Assembly (NCBI RefSeq): GCF_032854445.1
Contig: NC_088307.1
Span: 10,170,001 to 10,234,000 of the forward strand
From: Liolophura sinensis
Lineage: Eukaryota > Mollusca > Polyplacophora > Chitonida > Chitonidae
Length of the DNA: 64,000 bases
Reading direction: 5' to 3'
The notes below the pieces were generated by a model. The model did not search any database and was not told the origin of the DNA. It saw only the letters and a list, made by a program, of their open reading frames with translations. Below, in pieces: positions 57,111-64,000 of this stretch (position 1 is the first letter of the stretch; every line of letters starts with the position of its first letter). Position numbers and translations under genes: made by a program.

Positions 57111-59100
57111 AGTCACACATGTAAATGTGCCTACTGGTGAGTGTTAGGTATTCTACTCACATATGTAAATGTGCCCCCAGGTGAGTGTTAGGTATTCTAG
57201 TCACATATGTAAATGTACCCGCTGGTGAGTGTTAGGTATTCTAGTCACATATGTAAATGTACCCGCTGGTGAGTGTTAGGTATTCTAGTCACATATGTAA
57301 ATGTGCCCCCAGGTGAGTGTTAGGTATTCTACTCACATATGTAAATGTGCCCCCAGGTGAGTGTTAGGTATTCTAGTCACATATGTAAATGTACCCGCTG
57401 GTGAGTGTTAGGTATTCTAGTCACATATGTAAATGTACCCGCTGGTGAGTGTTAGGTACTCTAGTCACATATGTAAATGTGCCTACTGGTGAGTGTTAGG
57501 TATTCTAGTCACATATGTAAATGTACCCGCTGGTGAGTGTTAGGTATTCTAGTCACATATGTAAATGTACCCGCTGGTGAGTGTTAGGTACTCTAGTCAC
57601 ATATGTAAATGTGCCTAATGGTGAGTGTTAGGTATTCTAGTCAAATATGTAAATGTGCCCCAAGGTGAGTGTTAGGTATTCCACTCACATATGTAAATGT
57701 GCCCCCAGGTGAGTGTTAGGTATTCTAGTCACATATGTAAATGTACCCGCTGGTGAGTGTTAGGTATTCTAGTCACATATGTAAATGTACCCGCGGGTGA
57801 GTGTTAGGTACTCTAGTCACATATGTAAATGTGCCCCCAGGTGAGTGTTAGGTATTCTAGTCACATATGTAAATGTACCCGCTGGTGAGTGTTAGGTATT
57901 CTAGTCACATATGTAAATGTACCCGCTGGTGAGTGTTAGGTACTCTAGTCACATATGTAAATGTGCCTACTGGTGAGTGTTAGGTATTCCACTCACATAT
58001 GTAAATGTGCCCCCAGGTGAGTGTTAGGTATTCTAGTCACATATGTAAATGTACCCGCTGGTGAGTGTTAGATATTCTAGTCACATATGTAAATGTACCC
58101 GCTGGTGAGTGTTAGGTACTCTAGTCACGTATGTAAATGTGCCTACTGGTGAGTGTTAGGTATTCTAGTCACATATGTAAATGTACCCGCTGGTGAGTGT
58201 TAGGTATTCTAGTCACATATGTAAATGTACCCGCTGGTGAGTGTTAGGTATTCTAGTCACATATGTAAATGTACCCGCTGGTGAGTGCTAGGTATTCTAG
58301 TCACATATGTAAATGTACCCGCTGGTGAGTGTTAGGTATTCTAGTCACATATGTAAATGTTCCCGCTGGTGAGTGTTAGGTATTCTAGTCACATATGTAA
58401 ATGTGCCTACTGGTGAGTGTTAGGTATTCTGGTCAGATATGTAAATGTACCCGCTGGTGAGTGTTAGATATTCTAGTCACATATGTAAATGTACCCGCTG
58501 GTGAGTGCTAGGTATTCTAGTCACATATGTAAATGTACCCGCTGGTGAGTGTTAGGTATTCTAGTCACATATGTAAATGTACCCGCTGGTGAGTGTTAGG
58601 TATTCTAGTCACATATGTAAATGTACCCGCTGGTGAGTGTTAGGTATTCTAGTCACATATGTAAATGTGCCCCCAGGTGAGTGTTAGGTATTCTAGTCAC
58701 ATATGTAAATGTGCCCCCAGGTGAGTGTTAGGTATTCTAGTCACATATGTAAATGTGCCCACTGTGAGAACGGTTAGGTATTCTGGTCAGATATGTATAT
58801 TTACACACTGGTGACTATTAGGCATTGTAGTCACATGAATAAATGTGTCCACTGGTGAATGTTAGGTATTCTAATCACATATTTGAATGTGCACACTGGT
58901 GACTGTAAGGTATTCTAGACATATATATAAATGAGCCCACTGTGAGAACCGGTAGATATTCTAGTCACATATGTAAATGTACCCACTGGTGAGTGTTAGA
59001 TATTCTAGTCACATATGTAAATGTATCCACTGGTGACTTTTAGGTATTCTAGTCGCATATGTAAATGTACCCACTGGTGAGTGTTAGGAATTCTAGTCAC
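57110..59100. repeat. 44-bp minisatellite (main array, about 45 units)
   Basis: Unit ATGTAAATGTACCCGCTGGT, then GAGTGTTAGGTATTCTAGTC and ACAT. Three unit types alternate (TACCCGCTGG, TGCCCCCAGG, TGCCTACTGG) in a recurring order, indicating higher-order amplification. Units near 58780-59100 are more diverged. Confidence 0.97.
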
Positions 59101-59645
59101 ATACATAAATGTATATGTATACACATATATAAATAAATGTGTCTACTGCGATAACCGGTAGGTATTCTAGTCGCATATGTAAATGTGCACACTAGTGAGT
59201 GTTAGGTATTCTAGTCACATATGTAAATGTTTCTACTGTGAGAACCGTTAGATATTCTAGTCACATATGTAAATGTACCCACTGGTGAGTGTTAGGTATT
59301 CTAGTCACATATGTAAATGTATATGTATACACATATATAAATAAATGTGTCTACTGCGATAACCGGTAGGTATTCTAGTCGCATATGTAAATGTGCACAC
59401 TAGTGAGTGTTAGGAATTCTAGTCACATATGTAAATGTATATGTATACACATATATAAATAAATGTGTCTACTGCGATAACCGATAGGTATTCTAGTTAC
59501 ATATGTAAATGTGCACACTAGTGAGTGTTAGGTATTCTAGTCACATATGTAAATGTTTCTACTGTGAGAACCGTTAGATATTCTAGTTACATATGAAATG
59601 TGCCCATAGGTGAGTGTTAGGTATTCTACTTACATATGTAATGTG
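59100..59645. repeat. Right domain of the array, composite higher-order units
   Basis: The 44-bp core is interrupted by ATGTATATGTATACACATAT plus AAATAAATGTGTCTACTGCG, which recurs at about 59110, 59318 and 59436, and by TTTCTACTGTGAGAACCG units. It ends at about 59645 in unique sequence. Confidence 0.9.
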
Positions 59646-60019
59646 CCTTTCATGTGTATTTCATACCTAATTATTAACGCCTTCGTGCTATTTGATTCAT
59701 TTTGATAGCTCTGTTTTGAATGTCCGATCACACATCCAGTGCGCGATTCGTCGCCCACTGTTTATTGTCCCCTTGTGCTGGGACGCACTTTTACCTCATT
59801 TCTACTTGAGGTGGCGTTGCTCTGGGCGACAGTGTGTGTCACAAGAGCCGCGCAATTGGTTCTGGGCACCCTGCATAGACTTGGGAAATTACCACGTTGC
59901 CAGTAATATATATATATATATTTATATTGCAGTAATAATATATATAGTCGATGTAGTATGTCACATCTAAAATGGCTGCTCCTTAACAAATATACATATG
60001 AAAAACTACAGCATGAACA

Positions 60020-60235
60020 GTAAATCCAGGCCAGCGACGGCAGTGTGATAGTAGACATGTGGTCACGCGTATTACCGGGAAATACCAGTCATTTGTCAAT
60101 TTATCTCAGGGTTTTATCCCATCTTGTCATGCACACGCTTAAATGTGACAAAGTACACCCCCTGGCTTGTGCATAATTAAGTAAGGAAAATACAGAGATG
60201 TTAATACTTCAGAACTAGGTGTGTTGTCACAAATT
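60020..60235 (+). repeat. Rep-A copy (forward)
   Basis: CCAGGCCAGCGACGGCAGTG, GGTCACGCGTATTACCGGGA, CTCAGGGTTTTATCCC and AGGTGTGTTGTCACAA are present. Confidence 0.72.
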
Positions 60236-60279
60236 AACAAGGAACTAAGAAAATCTACGAAAATAGGACGGAATCATGC

Positions 60280-60420
60280 AAAGAGAATCAGTCAACAGTT
60301 TTCAATGATGTTGGAAAGATGCACAATTTGCTCTAGGCGATTGAGTGGCGAATTCAACAAGATTGATATATAGCACCTTGCCCCGGGTTAAGCGGAATTA
60401 GACACAAGCATGAAGCCAGA
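60280..60420. repeat. Old interspersed block (matches 46.3, 50.95, 31.95 kb)
   Basis: AATCAGTCAACAGTTTTCAA, TGTTGGAAAGATGCACAATT and GGTTAAGCGGAATTAGACAC have counterparts at the other sites. Confidence 0.5.
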
Positions 60421-60725
60421 GATTCTGACCATGTTTACCATTTAAAGAGAATGCGTTTTATGAAATAACCTTGGCACACAAGTGTTGGCAGTAATAACAT
60501 GTGACGTTGATTCAAATCGTCACGTAACACACAGGATCTGACAAATGCTACAAGGCGAGATATGTACATGCCACATGCCTGCTCGACCTTTCGGTATATT
60601 GCTGTCCAAGTAAGGATAATTTTGAATGTCAAAATTGAAACTATTCGTCTTGTCGCACAGTGTGGGAGAGAGGAAACCGTTTTGGTCTTTGCGCATATAG
60701 ATCCAGATAAGATGTACCATCTAGA

Positions 60726-61060
60726 GAGCCTGTGGTTTCCTTTAAGTCTAGTGAAGGTGGATACATATCTTTCACATCCTTAGCTAAGTATTAATTGTTT
60801 AATGCTAGCAGATGATCAGTATACAGTTTGGTGAATGAAACTGAATACAAGCTTCATGTCCGACATTCGTATACCACTCGTAGTCTGTAAAGGGCGTTTC
60901 AAGTTGATAATCGCAAGATTCATTTCCAAAACAACGTTTAACAATAGCTCCCAAAGACAAAGGTTTGTAAGAAATTATACAAATAGGAACAAAGCCGGTA
61001 ACACACAAGAGATAAGCGGTGATCCATGAATGAGTTCCAGGTCAAATTACAATTACACAA
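60726..61060. repeat. Duplicated non-coding block (blocks A and B joined)
   Basis: Here the two blocks found at 50110-50225 and 51360-51505 lie next to each other, without the SINE, the Rep-A copy and the 14-bp repeat that separate them at 50-51 kb. Confidence 0.6.
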
Positions 61061-61285
61061 GGTATCGAAGTTGCGCTTTGATGGCAACTGTTCATAACGG
61101 CATCATGTAGATGTAATAAGCATGGCTGCCTTTACGGCCCCTAGTCCGGGGTTAAACGGTATTAGATACATTTCGAAAATAACCAGCGTTACAGACCTTA
61201 ACCTAACAGATTATGATTCAAAAGTAATGGAAGATAACTTCTTTCTCGTTAATATGTATGGTTCTTATACTACAAGAGGCGCCAT

Positions 61286-62100
61286 CTATGATAAGAAAGC
61301 CTTATGGCCTCTGACGTTGATGTAACGGTGACCTGTTTTAGTAAATACCGAGACAATTAACGATGTTATTCTTTCAATAAGATCTTTATGAGGATTTGTA
61401 GTATAGAGAGTATAGAAATCCCATGTGGATACGTCTTTGTGCGATATATGCACATGAGCATCAAGTTCTTCTGTAAGACGTTTGGAGTTCTTAACAATCA
61501 CATGCAGCCGACACCTGAATATTTTGTTATGGCAAAACAATACTTATTCCAAAATGACTTTACTTCTTGTAATGCTCTCGTAAGTACGGCTGACAAAAGT
61601 TTGTGGTACAACTTCTTGAACCCGCAATAAATCGAACCTTGTATGGGGACTTTTTAGGAATTTTAGGAATCCAGTATAAAGTTGTGGTATTTAGGTATGA
61701 CGGGCATGATATTCTTTTATGTTAATTCTAATGTTGACATTTCTCTTTTCCGTATACTTAGGACCTCCCACAAAGAGATTCCTTAGATCATGATTCCTAA
61801 TAATATTAAGGTCACCAGTCAGGACATGTTTACATTTGTCGTAGGTAAAAACTGAGGATTCACAATCACAGTTATAGCCGCCAGAAGTATTCGTCGCCAA
61901 ATCGAACTCCTTGATGGCCTGGGAATAACTGAAGGCGCGAGTTCCTGGCACCAATGCAATTTAAGTCACGCACGTCACCATATATACCCATCCGTATAGG
62001 CCTAAGCAAAGCATCCAAATCCAGTTTGATGTTGCCAAAAGCGGTAAAACAATGCCAGATGTCAAATTTCAAAAGACCAGTTTCTCTAATGAAATTATCA
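61286..62100 (-). mobile_element. Penelope-like retroelement, degenerate reverse-transcriptase portion
   Basis: Three minus-strand frames lie in order. 62072-61872 is an upstream piece of unclear identity. 61954-61691 contains CKHVLTGDLNIIRNHDLRNL then GGPKYTEKRNVN, a signature I associate with the N-terminal part of Penelope-like reverse transcriptases. 61540-61286 contains VSTWDFYTLYTTNPHKDL then TKTGHRYINVRGHKAF, matching the palm-proximal FSTLYTxIPH motif. The frames are separated by shifts and stops and the endonuclease region is not visible, so the element is dead. A related plus-strand scrap is at 8984-9165. Confidence 0.75.
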
Positions 62101-62234
62101 CCACAATCTCGGAAGATATATTACGAAAGCTAGTTACCTGGAAGTACAAGTAGTCAACAGTTTCACAAACGTGTGTTATATCCGATGAGTACAACATGTT
62201 TAAACGTTTAGATCATACTATGAAGCAAGAAAAG

Positions 62235-62243
62235 GTATAAAAA
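62235..62243 (+). promoter_or_regulatory. TATA-box candidate before receptor copy 4
   Basis: TATAAAAAG about 250 bases before the ATG at 62488. Only sequence consensus supports it. Confidence 0.25.
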
Positions 62244-62487
62244 GATCTCTTTCTTGCAATTTATAGGGACTGTTCATCATGAAGCGTATTATGTTCCACA
62301 AATCTCAACATGTTGTGATGGTTGTCACTGGCATATCGCAAAACTGATCATTATTGGGGAGTAATCTGTCTTGGATTTCGTTTTACGACGACATCTAATT
62401 TCTGTCTTCGACGAAATTTGGAATCCAAAACATACCAATTTTTCAAACACACATCGTTCCGGACGGAATTCTTACCAAATACCCGCC

Positions 62488-63072
62488 ATGTCATCCTACA
62501 ACAACACGACTTCGGAGAATGTGACATGGACGAATTCTTACATACAGCAATCAGTAGATTTCGCAATACTCTTAGTGCTTTTCATCGTAGCAGGTACGTT
62601 GGCCAATGGATATATCATCTTTATGTTGCTGAAGAAGTCGCGTCGCTCGCCGTTTAACATGACCATAGTTAACCTGGCCATCGTGGATACTTTGATGGCG
62701 ATAGTGGTGATCCCTATGAGTCTGGTGACGTTAACGCTTCCCGGCGTCACGATGTCTCTATGCAGCGTCACTGGAACAATCGGCCAGCGTCACTGGAACA
62801 ATCGGCCAAAACCAATCGGCCAAAACCAACGGAACCCGTCGTGTAGCCGTACAAATGTTCAGCAAAGCAACGCCGGCCCAAATCAACGAAAGCCGTCGTG
62901 TAACCGTACAAATATTGAGCAAATTAACGGCGACCCAAATCAACGAAAGCCGTCGTGTAACTGTACAAATATTGAGCAAAGCAACGCCGTTAAACCGCAC
63001 TTATGTGGAAAAGTGCAACACAACTGCATGAACAACTCGAAAGAAGCTGCGCGAATTCATGAAACCTTGTAA
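62488..63072 (+). pseudogene. Cluster GPCR copy 4, TM3-TM7 deleted but frame kept open
   Basis: The ATG at 62488 aligns exactly with copy 3 (MSSYNNTTSENVTWTN), and the first 100 codons are nearly the same: TM1 with NGYIIF, TM2 with NMTIVNLAIVD, and the TM3 Cys with SVTGTIGQ. Then about 660 bp present in copy 3 (roughly 55041-55697) are missing. A 25-bp patch (GCGTCACTGGAACAATCGGC) is duplicated at the join, and the sequence resumes in the C-terminal tail (QRNPSCSRTN). A 57-bp, 19-codon segment of that tail is repeated three times (62836, 62893, 62950). Remarkably the result is open for 194 codons, ending at TAA 63070-63072. It would give a two-pass membrane stub with a long Asn/Lys/Ser-rich tail. 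It is called a pseudogene because it cannot be a receptor, but an expressed short protein is not excluded. Confidence 0.82.
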
Positions 63073-63255
63073 CAGAAGCTCAACAAATTCACACAATCAA
63101 CCTACCGAGCTTACCAACAGAAAATCGAGGCAACCCAACTTCCTGAACAACTCGAAAGAAGCTACGCCAATTCACGAAACCTTGTAACAGAATCTCAGCA
63201 AATTCAAACAATCAACCTGTCGAGCTTGCCAACAGGATATAAAAGCAGCACGACT
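63030..63255. repeat. 115-bp tandem duplication across the stop region of copy 4
   Basis: GAAACCTTGTAACAGAA occurs at 63061 and 63176, with AACAACTCGAAAGAAGCTRC before each. Copy 3 has only one version of this segment (from about 55828). Confidence 0.8.
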
Positions 63256-63594
63256 GCCTGAACAACTGGAAAGAGGTAGCACAATGACACGACAAGGCGA
63301 AATCAGAATTCGACAAATACATTAAAAGATAGATATAAATTAATCAACCTGTCAACCGCTCAAAAACACATCTGGACTGAATCAGTTTTTGAAATACAGG
63401 CTTCAACTTCAGTTCACCCAAAAAGACCGTAGCTACACTCCATTAATAGACTTACATTTCACGTTTACAATTAATCATAAAAATAAGTTACGCCGATATC
63501 TCACTGAACTGTAGGGCCATTTTAACTTTTCGGAGTTACGATGGCGATTGTACGCCATATTTGACTCTCCTGTATCATTGCTCACGGACAACCG

Positions 63595-63746
63595 TTAGGT
63601 ATTCTAGTCACTTATGTAAATGTTCCCACTGGTGGCTATGAAGTATTCTAGTAGCATATGTAAATGTTCCCACTGGTGGCTATGAGGTATTCTAGTAGCA
63701 TATGTAAATGTTCCCACTGGTGGCCGAGGTATTCTAGTCACATATG
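63595..63746. repeat. Outpost of the 44-bp minisatellite
   Basis: Three to four units (TATGTAAATGTTCCCACTGG, then TGGCTATGAGGTATTCTAGT) lie downstream of copy 4, as the large array lies downstream of copy 3. Confidence 0.9.
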
Positions 63747-63748
63747 TG

Positions 63749-63894
63749 TCAGTGAGTGCTTAGGGTTTAACGTCGTACTTATCAATTTTTCAGTCATATG
63801 ACGACGAAGGAGCTCTTAGAGTGCATGTACGTGTAATGTGTCTCCTTGTTGCAGGGCGGGTTTCCACCGCTCTTTTATCTAGTGCCGCTTCACC
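63749..63894 (-). repeat. SINE family 2, 3' half
   Basis: TCAGTGAGTGCTTAGGGTTT through ATGACGACGAAGGAGCTCTT to TCTAGTGCCGCTTCAC, then unrelated sequence. Confidence 0.85.
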
Positions 63895-63914
63895 GTGGGA
63901 TATCTCCCAGAATC

Positions 63915-63922
63915 TATAAAAG
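63915..63922 (+). promoter_or_regulatory. TATA-box plus splice-donor candidate at the right edge
   Basis: TATAAAAG is followed about 50 bases later by CAGCTAA|GTAAGT (63971/63972). The arrangement matches 15334-15439 and may open another gene beyond the window. Confidence 0.3.
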
Positions 63923-64000
63923 CAGATGACAACTCAGTTGACTGAGGAGACAGAAGCTGGCTATCAGCTAAGTAAGTTCATACTAAAGCATGGTTGTTAG

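Noticed and set aside
56575-59645. Possible CRISPR array because of regular repeats
   Set aside because: Repeats are contiguous without unique spacers, and the genome is eukaryotic; it is a minisatellite.
59692-59970. 92-codon plus-strand frame after the satellite
   Set aside because: No motif or domain and it ends in an AT microsatellite-like run; unsupported as a gene.

Overview
This window is metazoan nuclear DNA, most likely from a mollusc and probably a bivalve. It is AT-rich and gene-poor. It contains microsatellites, a 200-base assembly gap, a Tc1 transposon with TA target sites, Penelope-like fragments and many copies of two tRNA-headed SINE families. The SINE tails (GTACGGCGTAAAACACCAAT followed by AAATAAATAAA, and GAGTGAGTGCTTGGGGTTTA) look like short interspersed repeats known from bivalve and other mollusc genomes; that assignment is from memory and no search was run. 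Nothing prokaryotic is present.

The recognisable host coding content is G-protein-coupled receptors (GPCRs), all on the + strand. (1) 20084-21265 is an intact 393-residue class A receptor with peptide-receptor-like features. It has a plausible TATA box and two plausible non-coding 5' exons upstream (about 15334-17302). (2) A separate, unusual receptor family is spread over 30-63 kb: a copy at 30072 with a 2-base insertion, an intact 350-residue copy at 47996, a copy at 54740 with a 1-base deletion, and a rearranged copy at 62488. The last has lost TM3-TM7 but keeps an open frame of 194 codons. A fifth trace, about 90 bp of a receptor C-terminal tail, lies inverted at 33.8 kb. The family lacks a normal DRY motif, lacks the TM6 proline and has NPLxHI in place of NPxxY.

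Layout. 1-620: 5' end of a minus-strand LTR retrotransposon (LTR, tRNA-Leu-type primer-binding site). 1.7-3.3 kb: tRNA-derived SINEs. 4620-6134: a dead but structurally complete Tc1-like transposon. 6.1-15.3 kb: non-coding sequence with SINE fragments and a Penelope-like fragment. 15.3-23.6 kb: the first receptor locus, with a 32-bp minisatellite in its putative intron. 23.6-30 kb: SINE-rich, with the gap. 30-34 kb: receptor copy 1 and the inverted tail. 34-47.4 kb: SINEs and simple repeats. 47.4-56.2 kb: receptor copies 2 and 3, packed with a recurrent repeat (called Rep-A here) and a small TIR element. 56.6-59.65 kb: a 3-kb minisatellite. 60-64 kb: a Penelope-like fragment, receptor copy 4, a small satellite outpost and a SINE.

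Copies 3 and 4 share 5' flank, 3' flank and the adjoining satellite, so they look like a segmental duplication rather than retrocopies. The cluster reads as a birth-and-death receptor family: one intact copy, two with single frame lesions, one rearranged and one fragment. Ligand and function cannot be read from the sequence; a chemosensory or peptide-sensing role is only a guess from family behaviour.
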